A stretch of DNA of 64,000 nt from Nonomuraea soli (GTDB lineage Bacteria > Actinomycetota > Actinomycetes > Streptosporangiales > Streptosporangiaceae): positions 434,001-498,000 of the forward strand of contig NZ_JACDUR010000001.1 of NCBI RefSeq assembly GCF_013761175.1. Direction: 5' to 3'. The position numbers and the translations under genes are program-made. The notes beneath the pieces are model-generated. The model ran no database searches. It was not told the DNA's origin and saw only the letters and a program-made list of their open reading frames with translations. Position 1 is the stretch's first letter. Each line of letters opens with the position of its first letter. Positions 37,482-48,121 of this stretch are shown one piece after another.

Positions 37482-39055
37482 GGCTCGCCCTCCTGCCTGC
37501 TCGTGGCCACCGCGAGATCCAGGTCGCCGACCGCTTTCACCCGCACCCGCACCGCGTTGCCGGGCAGGTACGACACCGCCACCTCGTCGATCTCGGTGAT
37601 CTCGACGCTGTCCGGCGCGGCCCCCGCCGACACCGCCCGCTCGATCGCCTCGGCGCGGGCCTGCTCCAGCACCTCCTCCCGGGTGCGCGAGGCGGTGATC
37701 GCGAACAACCGGTCCACGTCCCCTCCGATCTGCCCGATCGCAGCGCCGATCGCGTTGGCGACCGCGTGGTGTTCGGGCCGGTACACCGCGGGCACTCCTG
37801 GCAGGTCGGGCGGGACCAGGACGCTGCCGCCGCCGACGAGCACCACCGGCAGCGGCGTGTCGGAGACCCGCATCTGGTCGACCAGGTCCGCCACCGTCCG
37901 CGTCATCCACTCCACGCCGGTTTTGACGAGGCCGCGGTCCAGGTGCCGCACCAGCGACCGGTCCCCGATGTCGGCCAGCCCGTACGCCACGGCGAGGTCG
38001 GTCGCGGTCAGCACCTGCCCGCCGAACACGAGCGCCGCCTCCGTCAGCCGGTACCCGACCGAATCGGGCCCCACCTCCAGCGTCGGCGACGTCAGGACCC
38101 GGCTACCGCCGCCCAGGCCGTGCGACAGCACGTCCGGCATGCGGAAGTTCACCCGGACCCCGCCGATGTACATCTCGCCGGCCGCCTGCCGCGGGTAGCC
38201 GTGCACCAGCACGCCCACGTCCGTGGTCGTTCCGCCGATGTCGACCACCGCGCAGCTGGGCAGGTCCGCCAGGTGCGCGGCGCCGCGCATGCTGTTGGTC
38301 GGGCCGCTGGCGAACGTGCGGACCGGGTAGCGGCGCGTGTATTCGGCGTCCATCAAGGTGCCGTCGTTCTGCGACAGGTACAGCGGAGCGGCCACGCCGA
38401 CCGCCGCCAGGGCGGACGCGAACGCCTCGACGATGTGGCCGGCCAGCTCACGCAGGGCCGCGTTGATGATGGTGGCGTTCTCCCGCTCCAGCATCCCGAT
38501 CCTGCCGATCTGGTGCGACAGGCTGACGTGCAGGTGCGGCAGCTCGGCCAGCAGGATGTCGGCGGCGGCCTCCTCCATCTCGGCGTTGACGGGGGAGAAC
38601 ACCGAGCTGATCGCGACGGTTTCTATGCCGCGCGCGGCCAGGTCGCCGGCGACTCGTTTCAGCTCCTCAGGCTTCAGCGGCGAGATCGGCCGCCCGTCGA
38701 ACTCGTGCCCTCCGTGACACAGGTGCGTGGAGGGCCGGATGGCGTCGATCAGGCGCTGCGGCCAGTCCACCAGGGGTGGAAGCGCTGAGGTGGCCGGTAA
38801 CGCCAGCCGTACCACGCCGGTGGCGGCCAGGCCCCGGCCGGTCACCAGCGCGTTGGTGAAGTGGGTGGTACCGATCATGACGCCGTCGATGGCGGCGCGA
38901 TCCACCCCGGACGAGGAGAGGACCTGCTCCAGAGCGGACACGATCCCGGTGGTCACGTCGGCGGTGGTCGCTGTCTTGACGGACGCCAGGACGGTGGTCC
39001 CGTCCATGAGGACGGCGTCGGTATGGGTGCCGCCGACGTCGATCCCTACTCGCAC
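37463..39055 (-). CDS. Hydantoinase/oxoprolinase family protein (HyuA-like)
   Basis: The protein has 530 residues of the ATP-using ASKHA-like fold: N-terminal RVGIDVGGTHTDAVLM and central VVDIGGTTTDVGVLV are the two phosphate-binding segments. Relatives open hydantoins or 5-oxoproline. At 530 residues this is the short, HyuA-only type, and no HyuB partner is present; the two DUF917 proteins may take its place. It lies 54 bases after the permease gene. Confidence 0.9.
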   Translation of the reverse strand: MRVGIDVGGTHTDAVLMDGTTVLASVKTATTADVTTGIVSALEQVLSSSGVDRAAIDGVMIGTTHFTNALVTGRGLAATGVVRLALPATSALPPLVDWPQRLIDAIRPSTHLCHGGHEFDGRPISPLKPEELKRVAGDLAARGIETVAISSVFSPVNAEMEEAAADILLAELPHLHVSLSHQIGRIGMLERENATIINAALRELAGHIVEAFASALAAVGVAAPLYLSQNDGTLMDAEYTRRYPVRTFASGPTNSMRGAAHLADLPSCAVVDIGGTTTDVGVLVHGYPRQAAGEMYIGGVRVNFRMPDVLSHGLGGGSRVLTSPTLEVGPDSVGYRLTEAALVFGGQVLTATDLAVAYGLADIGDRSLVRHLDRGLVKTGVEWMTRTVADLVDQMRVSDTPLPVVLVGGGSVLVPPDLPGVPAVYRPEHHAVANAIGAAIGQIGGDVDRLFAITASRTREEVLEQARAEAIERAVSAGAAPDSVEITEIDEVAVSYLPGNAVRVRVKAVGDLDLAVATSRQEGEPWAALN

Positions 39056-39109
39056 GGTGGGCTCCTGATTCTCGGTGGGAAGGCACAGGGGAGGGGAGTG
39101 GCGCGGCCG

Positions 39110-40432
39110 TCAGGCGGAGGCGGAGACTCCGCGCGTGCGGGCCGCCCCGGTCAGGCCCGCCTTGCCCGCGATCACGTACAGCACGAACGCGGCCAGGAGC
39201 GAGTTCAGCGCCGGGATGCCCCAGGCCAGGTAGTGGCCGACCAGCGCCGCCGCGATCCACACCACCAGCGCCGCGGGCACCCAGCCGGGCGCCGTCGAAG
39301 GGAGCTCGCCGGTGGCGCGGGACTCGTCCAGCAGCGGCCGCCACGCGCGGACGACGTAGTACTCGGCGACCATGATGCCGGCGATCGGCGGGACGGCGAC
39401 GCCCAGCAGGATCAGGAAGTTCACCAGGTGGTCGGCGATGCCGAGCGCGGCCAGCGCGGTGCCGACGACGCCGAGCACGACGGTGACGGCGGCCCGCCCG
39501 GACCGCATGCCGAACGCGGTGTGCAGCGCGTTGGTGACCCCGAGACCGGCCGCGTACAGATTCCAGTCGTTGGTCTTCAACGTGGCCGCGACCAGGATGA
39601 TCGTGCCGACCACCCCCGAGGTGGTGGTGACGATCGCCACGACGTCGCCGGTGCGCAGCGCGTGCGCGAGCAGCACGCCGACGAGGGCGAGCACGTACTC
39701 GCCGAGCGTGATTCCCACGACGGTCTGCTTGACCACGTCGGCGGCGGACTTGTTGAACCGGCACATGTCCGGGCTGATGACCGCGCCGACGATGAACCCG
39801 CCCGCGACCAGGGTCGCCCCCTGGGCGAGGCTGAGGGCGGGACCGGCCGGCTGCGAGGCGACCAGCTCGCCGAGCGGGTGCTTGCCGAGCTCGACCGCGA
39901 TCGCCCACCCGGCCAGCGCCAGGAACGCCGGGACGGTGATCCACGCGGTCCACGCCATCCCGAGGAAGCCCGGGACGACGATCGCCGTGATGGCCAGGCC
40001 GCCGACGACGGCCCACAACCAGGCCGGCCCGCCCAGCAGCGCCGCCATGCCCGAGCCGAGCACCGCGGACTGGACGCCGAACCAGCCGAGGAGGCAGACC
40101 GCGATCACGACGCCGACCAGGCCCGACCCGTACCGGCCGAACCCGGTCCATCGGGCCAGCACGGTGGTGGACATGCCCTCGCGCATGCCGGCGATCCCGA
40201 TCGCGATGGCGACCAGCTCCAGGATCACCGCCCCCAGGGTGACGGCGAGGACGGCCTGCCAGAACGTCATGCCCATGCCGAGGGTGGCGCCGAGCAGGAA
40301 CTGCGACAGGGCGCTGAGGAGGCCGAACCGCTGGATCGCGACGGTCGCCCAGCCGTAGCGGGCGGTGGTGGGTACGCGCTCCAGGGCGTAGTCGTCGCGG
40401 GCTAAGCCTCCGTCAGCCGGTGTGGGGGTCAT
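39110..40432 (-). CDS. NCS1 family purine/cytosine/hydantoin-type permease
   Basis: The protein has 440 residues and about 12 helices, CodB/NCS1-like (FLLGATLGMGMTFWQAVLAV, VGAVISPDMCRFNKSAADV). GAAGGGA lies upstream of ATG 40432; an ATG at 40453 is less likely. As first gene of the leftward operon it probably imports the nucleobase, hydantoin or cyclic amide that HyuA and the DUF917 proteins process. Confidence 0.88.
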   Translation of the reverse strand: MTPTPADGGLARDDYALERVPTTARYGWATVAIQRFGLLSALSQFLLGATLGMGMTFWQAVLAVTLGAVILELVAIAIGIAGMREGMSTTVLARWTGFGRYGSGLVGVVIAVCLLGWFGVQSAVLGSGMAALLGGPAWLWAVVGGLAITAIVVPGFLGMAWTAWITVPAFLALAGWAIAVELGKHPLGELVASQPAGPALSLAQGATLVAGGFIVGAVISPDMCRFNKSAADVVKQTVVGITLGEYVLALVGVLLAHALRTGDVVAIVTTTSGVVGTIILVAATLKTNDWNLYAAGLGVTNALHTAFGMRSGRAAVTVVLGVVGTALAALGIADHLVNFLILLGVAVPPIAGIMVAEYYVVRAWRPLLDESRATGELPSTAPGWVPAALVVWIAAALVGHYLAWGIPALNSLLAAFVLYVIAGKAGLTGAARTRGVSASA

Positions 40433-40566
40433 TGGCGTTCCCTTCACGTTCATCCCGAGAAGAGAGACGCTAAGGCTCGCCGGTCATCCGATAAAGGGGC
40501 AAAATGCCCTCAGCTCCGCGCGATCAGGGCGTCCTGCACAGTGCCTCACCTGGGGCTCCCGCCGGT

Positions 40567-40593
40567 GCCCGGGTTCCCGGAGGGAACCCGGGC
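40567..40593 (-). terminator. Perfect 12-bp terminator hairpin after the dehydrogenase
   Basis: GCCCGGGTTCCC at 40567-40578 pairs exactly with GGGAACCCGGGC at 40582-40593, loop GGA. It begins eight bases past the stop of the leftward dehydrogenase gene. There is no T-run, as is common in high-GC actinobacteria. Confidence 0.75.
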
Positions 40594-40600
40594 GTGGGGG

Positions 40601-41878
<1,278 letters not shown>

Positions 41879-41943
41879 GGGGTGAGCCTCCTCAAGGAGT
41901 CCAGGCGCCATTGCCTGAAACCCTTATGGGTGTTGTGTCGCAA

Positions 41944-41970
41944 TCACCCTAGGGTGACCGGTTTCACCCT
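41944..41970. promoter_or_regulatory. Palindrome with an extra half-site upstream of the dehydrogenase gene
   Basis: TCACCCTAGGGTGA at 41944-41957 is a perfect 14-bp palindrome. A further half-site TTCACCCT follows at 41963-41970. It lies 66-92 bases upstream of the dehydrogenase start and about 100 upstream of the divergent phosphatase, so it may be an operator for either. Confidence 0.6.
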
Positions 41971-42071
41971 GGCTAGAGGTGAACGTTGCGCAGAGGGGGT
42001 ATTCACATGCGTCTGTTGCCGCTTCGAAGCCGATCCGTTGCCGGTAGCCTGATCATGGGAAGGGAACGGGC

Positions 42072-43604
42072 ATGCCAGAACTCTTGGTCGGGCCGATGTT
42101 GCGCTACGTCGACGAGACGAGCGCGTCCATCTGGGTCGAGACCAGTCAGCCGTGCGAGGTGACGGTAGAGGTCGGAGCGACGCGGGGCAGGGCCTCCACC
42201 TTCACCGTCCACGGGCACCACTACGCCATCGTCGACGTCGAGGCCGAGGGCGCCTACGAGGTGCGCCTCGACGGCGAGAAGGTGTGGCCGCCGCCCGACA
42301 GCCGGGCCAGCCGCATCATGCTGCTCGACCTGTCGAAGCCGGTACGGCTGGCGTTCGGCTCCTGCCGTACCAGCGTGCCCCACGACGCGGCGCACAACGC
42401 CACCCACGGCCCCGACGTGCTGCGGGCCTACGGCGCGCACCTGATGCAGACGGCCGACGACGACTGGCCCGAACTGCTGCTGCTGCTCGGCGATCAGGTC
42501 TACGCCGACAGCCCGTCGCCGGAGATGCTCGACTTCATCAAGGAGCGGCGCCCCGGCCAGGAGCCCGCCAAGGAGATCGCCGACTTCGAGGAGTACGCCG
42601 AGCTCTACCGGCAGGCCTGGACGGAACCGGAGATCCGCTGGCTGCTGTCGACCGTGCCGACCGCGATGATCTTCGACGACCACGACCTGCGCGACGACTG
42701 GAACACCTCGCGCGACTGGCGGCGCAAGATGGCCAAGGTCGAGTGGTGGCCGCGCAGGGTGATCGCCGGGCTCGGCGCCTACTGGGTCTACCAGCACCTG
42801 GGCAACCTCTCGCCCGCCGAGCGGGCCGACGACCCCCTGCTGCAGAAGCTCACGGCCGGAGGGGGAGCCGAGGTGCTCGACGCCTTCGCCGCCCGCGCCG
42901 ACGCCGACCCCTCCAGCAACCGCTGGAGCTACTCCCGCGACCTCGGCGACACGCGCCTGATCATGGTCGACACCCGCTGCGCCCGCCAGCTGGTGCCGCG
43001 CGACCGCATGATGCTCGACCCCGCCGAGTGGTCGTGGCTGCTGGAGCAGGTCGACTCGCCCGCGCGGCGGCTGATCATCGGCTCGTCCATCCCGTACCTG
43101 CTGCCCGAGGGCGTGCACTACGTGCAGAACTGGAACGAGGCGCTGTGTGACGGCAAGTGGGGCAAGCTCGTCGCCAGGCTGTCCGAGGCCTTCCGCCAGG
43201 CCTTCGACCTGGAGCACTGGGCCGCCTTCCGCCAGTCGTTCGACCAGCTCGGCAGCCTGCTGAAGGACCTGGGCAAGCCCGTCATGATCCTCTCGGGTGA
43301 CGTGCACTACTCCTACGCCGCCAGGTCCGGCAACATCCACCAGCTCGTCTGCTCGCCGATCCGCAACCCGCTGAGCCGTACACTCCGCCTGGCCAACGTG
43401 ATCACCCAGTTCGGCATCGCCACCCTGATCGGGCGTTTCCTGGCCAGGCTGGCGGGGCTGCCCAGACCGCCCTTCCGCTGGAAGATCGTCAAGGGCCCGT
43501 GGTTCCAGAACGCCCTGGCCCAGATGGAGCTGGGGGAGGGCACCACGGTGTCCTGGTACGGCGCGCAGAAGAAATTCGAGGAGATCGACAGCGTGAGGCT
43601 ATGA
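42072..43604 (+). CDS. PhoD-like metallophosphatase
   Basis: The protein has 510 residues. A beta-sandwich-like N-terminal part (1-90) is followed by the metallophosphatase domain: LAFGSCRTS, LLLGDQVYAD, IFDDHDLRDDWN and SGDVHYSY carry the metal-binding Asp, His and Asn. It has no signal peptide, unlike secreted PhoD enzymes, so it is probably cytosolic with an unknown phosphoester substrate. Its stop overlaps the methyltransferase ATG. Confidence 0.88.
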   Translation: MPELLVGPMLRYVDETSASIWVETSQPCEVTVEVGATRGRASTFTVHGHHYAIVDVEAEGAYEVRLDGEKVWPPPDSRASRIMLLDLSKPVRLAFGSCRTSVPHDAAHNATHGPDVLRAYGAHLMQTADDDWPELLLLLGDQVYADSPSPEMLDFIKERRPGQEPAKEIADFEEYAELYRQAWTEPEIRWLLSTVPTAMIFDDHDLRDDWNTSRDWRRKMAKVEWWPRRVIAGLGAYWVYQHLGNLSPAERADDPLLQKLTAGGGAEVLDAFAARADADPSSNRWSYSRDLGDTRLIMVDTRCARQLVPRDRMMLDPAEWSWLLEQVDSPARRLIIGSSIPYLLPEGVHYVQNWNEALCDGKWGKLVARLSEAFRQAFDLEHWAAFRQSFDQLGSLLKDLGKPVMILSGDVHYSYAARSGNIHQLVCSPIRNPLSRTLRLANVITQFGIATLIGRFLARLAGLPRPPFRWKIVKGPWFQNALAQMELGEGTTVSWYGAQKKFEEIDSVRL

Positions 43605-44314
43605 CCGACCACTACTCCGTCGCCGTCCCCTTCTACGACCTGTGGCACGACGATGGCCACGTCCCCGACATGCGCGAGAAGCTGCCTTCCGTGCTGTCGG
43701 GCGTACGGCGAAGCGTGCTGGAGATCGGCGCGGGCACCGGGCGCATGACGGAGGTGATCGCCGCCGCGACCCCCGCCGAGATCTTCGCCGTGGAGCCCTC
43801 GCTCGGCATGCGCGGCGTGCTCCTGTCGCGCCTGGCCGACCGGCCCGACCTCATGGAGAGAGTCACCGTCCTGCCGTACGACGCCCTGAGCGTCGAGCTG
43901 GACGAGCCCGTCGAGGCCGTGGTCATGATCGCGGTCCTCTACACCTTCAGCGCCGCGGAACGCGCCAAGCTCTGGCAGGTGCTCGCCAGGCAGCTGGAGC
44001 CCGGCGGGCTGCTGGTGTTCAACTGGCGCGAGCGTCCCGTCGCCGAGCCGGGTGAGCTGGAGCAGCTCGACACCTACCGGGTGGGCCGCCACGACTACGA
44101 GATCTGGGCGCAGACGCTCACGGCCTCCGAGGAGCTCTCCACCGCCCGCTTCCTCTACCGGATCCGCCACCGCGGCGTCGTGATCAGCGAGGACGAGGTG
44201 GTCAGCAGCAGCCACCGCCCCGGCCTCGACGCCCTCACCGCCGAGCTGACCGCCGCCGGATTCGTCCCCGGCGACGCCCCCGAGGGCCTGCTCACCTGGC
44301 GGCTGCGGAAATAG
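43601..44314 (+). CDS. Class I SAM-dependent methyltransferase
   Basis: The protein has 237 residues. VLEIGAGTGRMTEVI at about 35-50 is the SAM loop, VEPSLGMR the acidic ribose-binding strand, and LEPGGLLVFNWRERP the post-motif III. Substrate unknown. ATG 43601 overlaps the phosphatase stop (ATGA), so the pair is coupled. Confidence 0.88.
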   Translation: MTDHYSVAVPFYDLWHDDGHVPDMREKLPSVLSGVRRSVLEIGAGTGRMTEVIAAATPAEIFAVEPSLGMRGVLLSRLADRPDLMERVTVLPYDALSVELDEPVEAVVMIAVLYTFSAAERAKLWQVLARQLEPGGLLVFNWRERPVAEPGELEQLDTYRVGRHDYEIWAQTLTASEELSTARFLYRIRHRGVVISEDEVVSSSHRPGLDALTAELTAAGFVPGDAPEGLLTWRLRK

Positions 44315-44384
44315 TGGGAACCGGGGGCGGCGCAGCGGCCAAGGACAGGGTGACAGCCTGCCCACCCCCGAGAGGACCACGAAG

Positions 44385-44939
44385 GTGCTCACGCTCGACG
44401 ACGCCACGCTGATCGGGCGGTCGTTAGGCGAGCCGGAGATGTTCGCCCAGCTCTTCGACCGGCACGCGGACGAGATCTTCCGCTACGCCGCCAGGCGGCT
44501 GGGTCCCGAGCTCGCCGAGGACGTGGTGGGAGAGGTCTTCCTGACCGCCTTCCGCCGCCGCTCCGGCTACGACACGACCCGGCCGGACGCCCGGCCCTGG
44601 CTCTACGGCATCGCCACCAAGAAGATCGCCGCACACCGCCGGGCCGAGATGCGCAGGGCCAGGGCCATGGCCCGGCTGGCCGCCGAGCGGCCTGACGGCT
44701 TCGACGAGCGAAGCGCCGAACGCGTGACGGCCGAGCAGCTGCAGCCACGCCTGGCCAGGGCGCTCACCAGGCTCAACGCCGGTGAACGCGATCTGCTGCT
44801 CCTGCTGGCCTGGGCGGACCTGACCTACGAGGATGCGGCGCTCGCACTCGGCGTCCCCGTCGGCACCGTCCGCTCCCGCCTGCACCGGCTGCGCGCCAAG
44901 GTCCGACGGGCCCTTCCCGAGGAGTTCCACCATGGATGA
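44385..44939 (+). CDS. ECF RNA polymerase sigma factor
   Basis: The protein has 184 residues. Region 2 is about 20-85 (LFDRHADEIFRYAARRLG, EDVVGEVFLTAFRRR). Region 4 is about 130-175 with LTYEDAALALGVPVGTVRSRLHRLR. It starts with GTG 44385 near GAGAGGACCACGAAG. Its end overlaps the start of the membrane-anchored partner by eight bases, the usual layout of ECF factors with a CU044_5270-type partner. Confidence 0.88.
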   Translation: MLTLDDATLIGRSLGEPEMFAQLFDRHADEIFRYAARRLGPELAEDVVGEVFLTAFRRRSGYDTTRPDARPWLYGIATKKIAAHRRAEMRRARAMARLAAERPDGFDERSAERVTAEQLQPRLARALTRLNAGERDLLLLLAWADLTYEDAALALGVPVGTVRSRLHRLRAKVRRALPEEFHHG

Positions 44940-46032
44940 GGAGATCCGTTTCTTCGCCGACAACCGGCCCGGCGCCCCGCCCTACCCTGACGAGGCGCGC
45001 GCCAGAGTACGGCAGCGGCTGGAGAGCCGGGGGCGGCGTCCGCGCTTCCTCCAGCCCGCCCTGGCGGCGTTCGCGCTGACGATCGCCCTGGTGGCGGGGG
45101 TCACGGTCCTGCTCTCGGGCGGACGGGACGGTGACGACGGCGTCGCCGTGACGGCCCTGCCCGAGCTGGATCCGCGGCCGGGACAGTTCGTGCTGATCGA
45201 GGCGCGGCATTCCTACACCGACGAGCAGGGCAGGGCCACGGTGTATCACACGCGCGCCTGGCAGCCGGTCGAGCCGAGCCACGGCACCGGCGTCGTGGAG
45301 AGCACCGGGGCGGACCGGCCGGCCTGGACCCCGCCCCAGGAGGTGGCCTTCGGCCGCACCGAGTGCCCGCCGATCCTCGAGATCGCCCGGGTCGACTACC
45401 AGTACCTCGCCGGCCTGCCCGTGGACGCGGCGGGCATGCGAGAGTGGCTGGAGCGGCGCATGGCCGGCAACGGCGCCGAGGTCGACTTCTGGGAGCTGGA
45501 GTCGTTCCTGCAGGTCACCTACCTGCCGCAGGCGCAGCGCAGGGCGCTGGTCGAGGCGATCAGGACGCTGCCGGGCGTGCGGGTGACCGAGAACGTCACC
45601 GACGCCGACGGGCGGACCGGCCTGGCGCTGGGCTTCGTGACGGAGGGAGTGGGGGTGTCGGGCGGGGGCACGATCCGGGTGACGGAGCAGCTCATCTTCG
45701 ACCCGGCGACTGCCGCCTTCCTGGGCGTCAGGAACGAGGGCCAGGGCACCCGCGCCTCGGCCCGTGTCGCGCTCTCGCTGGTCGATGCGCCAGCCGCGGT
45801 CAGAGACGGCGGATGCCTGGTCGCGCCCCCGCCTATCCCTGTGACGGCGCCGACCGAGATGGGGAACATGTGGATGACGCCGCAGCCCTCGCCCTCGACG
45901 ACCGTGCCTGACGAGGAGCAGCCCGAGCTCGAGATCCGCTCGACGCTGACCCCGGAGCCGGTCGAGTCGGTCCTCCCGACCCCGATCCCCGAGTCGGACA
46001 CCGTCACCTTCACCCCGGTCCCGACCCCCTGA
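44932..46032 (+). CDS. CU044_5270-type membrane-anchored partner of the ECF sigma factor
   Basis: The protein has 366 residues: a short cytoplasmic N-terminus, one membrane segment at about 42-62 (ALAAFALTIALVAGVTVLL), then an outer domain of about 230 residues and a Pro/Thr/Glu tail (about 300-366). It matches the family always found after this type of sigma factor. Regulation of the sigma factor is inferred from position; no anti-sigma zinc motif is seen. It is bounded by a strong terminator. Confidence 0.82.
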   Translation: MDEEIRFFADNRPGAPPYPDEARARVRQRLESRGRRPRFLQPALAAFALTIALVAGVTVLLSGGRDGDDGVAVTALPELDPRPGQFVLIEARHSYTDEQGRATVYHTRAWQPVEPSHGTGVVESTGADRPAWTPPQEVAFGRTECPPILEIARVDYQYLAGLPVDAAGMREWLERRMAGNGAEVDFWELESFLQVTYLPQAQRRALVEAIRTLPGVRVTENVTDADGRTGLALGFVTEGVGVSGGGTIRVTEQLIFDPATAAFLGVRNEGQGTRASARVALSLVDAPAAVRDGGCLVAPPPIPVTAPTEMGNMWMTPQPSPSTTVPDEEQPELEIRSTLTPEPVESVLPTPIPESDTVTFTPVPTP

Positions 46033-46035
46033 GAA

Positions 46036-46067
46036 CTCCGGTACGGCTTGGCCGAGCCGTACCGGAG
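46036..46067. terminator. Perfect 13-bp bidirectional terminator hairpin
   Basis: CTCCGGTACGGCT at 46036-46048 pairs exactly with AGCCGTACCGGAG at 46055-46067 with a six-base loop. It sits between two convergent genes, three bases after one stop and seven bases from the other, and can serve both. Confidence 0.85.
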
Positions 46068-46074
46068 CACCCGG

Positions 46075-47283
46075 CTACTGGAACGACTCGATCGTCTCGG
46101 CGAGGCGGTCGACCGCCCACAGCAGGTCTTCCTCCGAGATCACGATCGGCGGCGCGAGGCGGATCGTCGAGCCGTGGGTGTCCTTGGCGAGCACGCCGCG
46201 GGCCATCAGCGCCTCGGAGATCTGCCGTCCGCTGGCCAGCGACGGGTCGATGTCGACGCCCGCCCACAGGCCACGGCCGCGGACGGTCACCACGCCCTTG
46301 CCGACGAGGGTCGCGAGCCTCTCGTGCAGGATCACGCCGAGCCGGGTGGCGCGCTCCTGGAACTCGCCGGTGTTGAGGATGTCGATGACGGCGTTGCCCA
46401 CCGCGCAGGCCAGCGGGTTGCCGCCGAACGTGGAACCGTGCTGGCCGGGCTTGATGACCCCGAGCACGCCGGCGTCGGCCGCGATGGCGCTGACCGGCAC
46501 GACGCCGCCGCCCAGGGCCTTGCCCAGGACGTAGATGTCGGGCACGACGCCCTCGTGGTCGCAGGCGAAGGTCTTGCCGGTACGGCCGAGGCCGGACTGG
46601 ATCTCGTCGGCGATCATCAGCACGTTGTTCTCGGTGCAGATCTCGCGGACCTGGGTGAGGTAGCCGTCCGGCGGCACCAGCACGCCCGCCTCGCCCTGGA
46701 TGGGCTCGACCAGGACGGCGACGGTGTTGGCGTCGATCGCCTCGCGGATCGCCTCCGCCGAGCCGTACTTCACGATCTTGAAGCCCGGCGTGTAGGGGCC
46801 GAAGTTCGTGCGGGCGTCGGGGTCGGTGGAGAAGCTCACGATCGTGGTGGTGCGACCGTGGAAGTTGTCCTCCATGACGATGATGTTCGCCTGCTCGGCG
46901 GCGACGCCCTTGACCTCGTAGCCCCACTTGCGCGAGACCTTGATGGCGGTCTCGACGGCCTCGGCGCCGGTGTTCATCGGCAGGATCATGTCCTTGCCGG
47001 TGAGGTCGCCGAGCCCGGCGGCGAAGCGCGCGAACTGGTCGTGGTAGAAGGCGCGGCTGGTGAGGGTCAGGTTGCGCAGCTGCTCCTGGGCGGCCTCGAT
47101 GATCTTCTCGTTGCCGTGGCCGAAGTTCAGGCTGGAGTAACCCGACAGGAAGTCCAGGTAACGCTTGCCTTCGACGTCGGTCACCCACGCGCCGTGGGCC
47201 TCGTGGATCACGATCGGCAGCGGGTGGTAGTTGTGCGCGCTCCGGCGCTCGCTGATCTCGATCTGCTCGGTGGTCTTGCTCAT
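46075..47283 (-). CDS. rocD: Ornithine aminotransferase RocD
   Basis: This class III PLP enzyme converts ornithine and 2-oxoglutarate to glutamate-semialdehyde and glutamate. It has 402 residues. [26 protein letters not shown] and [15 protein letters not shown] (Schiff-base lysine) are typical. ATG 47283 overlaps the stop of the upstream hydrolase gene (ATGA), so both enzymes act together in arginine/ornithine breakdown. Confidence 0.93.
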   Translation of the reverse strand: MSKTTEQIEISERRSAHNYHPLPIVIHEAHGAWVTDVEGKRYLDFLSGYSSLNFGHGNEKIIEAAQEQLRNLTLTSRAFYHDQFARFAAGLGDLTGKDMILPMNTGAEAVETAIKVSRKWGYEVKGVAAEQANIIVMEDNFHGRTTTIVSFSTDPDARTNFGPYTPGFKIVKYGSAEAIREAIDANTVAVLVEPIQGEAGVLVPPDGYLTQVREICTENNVLMIADEIQSGLGRTGKTFACDHEGVVPDIYVLGKALGGGVVPVSAIAADAGVLGVIKPGQHGSTFGGNPLACAVGNAVIDILNTGEFQERATRLGVILHERLATLVGKGVVTVRGRGLWAGVDIDPSLASGRQISEALMARGVLAKDTHGSTIRLAPPIVISEEDLLWAVDRLAETIESFQ

Positions 47284-48071
47284 CGAATCTCCAGGGTGCA
47301 GCACTTGGGACCGCCGCCTGCCTTGCGCAGCTCGGACAGGTCGACCGGAATGACCTCGTATCCTCGGCGCTTCAGCTCGAGCTGCAGGTCATTTGCCTCG
47401 ACATTGATGACGACATGGCTGCCGTCGCTCACCGCGTTGAGGCCCAGAACCTCGGCGTCGGCGAGGGTCGCCTGGATCGCGTCCGGGAACATCCGGCGCA
47501 GCACTTCCTGGCTCCCTAGAGAGAACGCTCCGGGGTAGTAGGCGATATTCCGCCCGTCGAGCGGGAACAAAGCGGTGTCGAGGTGGTAGAAGCGGGGATC
47601 GACCAGCTGGAGCGTCACCACGGGGCGGCCGAGGAACTCCTGCGCCTCCAGGTGGGCCGAGCGGTCGGTGCGGAATCCGGTGCCCGCCAGGATCACGTCG
47701 TCGAGGGTGAGGAAGTCGCCCTCGCCCTCGTTGACGAAGCCCGCCTCCAGGGTCTTGCCGAAGCCGTTGTCACGGAACCACCGCAGGTAGGCCGGGCCCT
47801 CGGGGCCGCGCTCCGGGAAGGCGAACCGCGCGCCGTACACGCGGCCGTCGACCACGAGCGCGCCGTTGGCGGCGAACACCATGTCGGGCAGGCCCTCGAC
47901 GGGGTCGATCAGGCTGACCTGGTGGCCCAGTTCCTCGTAGGCGGCCTTCAGCGTCTCCCACTGGCGGATCGCCAGCTCGCGATCGGCGCCCTTGGCCGGG
48001 TCCATCCACGGGTTGATGGCGTACTCGACCGCGAAGTGCTCGGGGCGGCACATCAGGAAGTGCTTGGGCAT
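47280..48071 (-). CDS. ddaH: Dimethylarginine/arginine dihydrolase-type hydrolase (DDAH)
   Basis: This amidinotransferase-fold enzyme has 263 residues from ATG 48071 (MPKHFLMCRPEHF), which has GGAG six bases upstream; ATG 48089 would add six residues without a ribosome site. The catalytic Cys lies in [12 protein letters not shown] at the C-terminus and the catalytic His in GSHVVINVEAN-like SDGSHVVINV. The enzyme releases citrulline from methylarginine or arginine-like substrates; which one cannot be told from sequence. Coupled to rocD. Confidence 0.88.
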   Translation of the reverse strand: MPKHFLMCRPEHFAVEYAINPWMDPAKGADRELAIRQWETLKAAYEELGHQVSLIDPVEGLPDMVFAANGALVVDGRVYGARFAFPERGPEGPAYLRWFRDNGFGKTLEAGFVNEGEGDFLTLDDVILAGTGFRTDRSAHLEAQEFLGRPVVTLQLVDPRFYHLDTALFPLDGRNIAYYPGAFSLGSQEVLRRMFPDAIQATLADAEVLGLNAVSDGSHVVINVEANDLQLELKRRGYEVIPVDLSELRKAGGGPKCCTLEIR

Positions 48072-48100
48072 GCAGGTCTCCGTCGTCATTGAGGGGATCG

Positions 48101-48113
48101 TGACCCAGGGTCA
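48101..48113. promoter_or_regulatory. Palindromic operator in the ddaH leader
   Basis: TGACCCAGGGTCA is a perfect palindrome around a central A. It lies just downstream of the expected ddaH transcription start, a position suited to repression. The Lrp/AsnC regulator upstream is a candidate binder. Confidence 0.55.
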
Positions 48114-48121
48114 ACGGAGCA

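Noticed and set aside
35424-38198. 924-residue rightward frame over the DUF917/hydantoinase genes
   Set aside because: Arg/His/Pro-rich shadow; the minus-strand genes have clear motifs and coupled starts.
44318-44384. GGAACC as an ECF -35 box upstream of the sigma gene
   Set aside because: No matching -10 element at the right spacing; a single GGAAC is expected by chance in GC-rich DNA.
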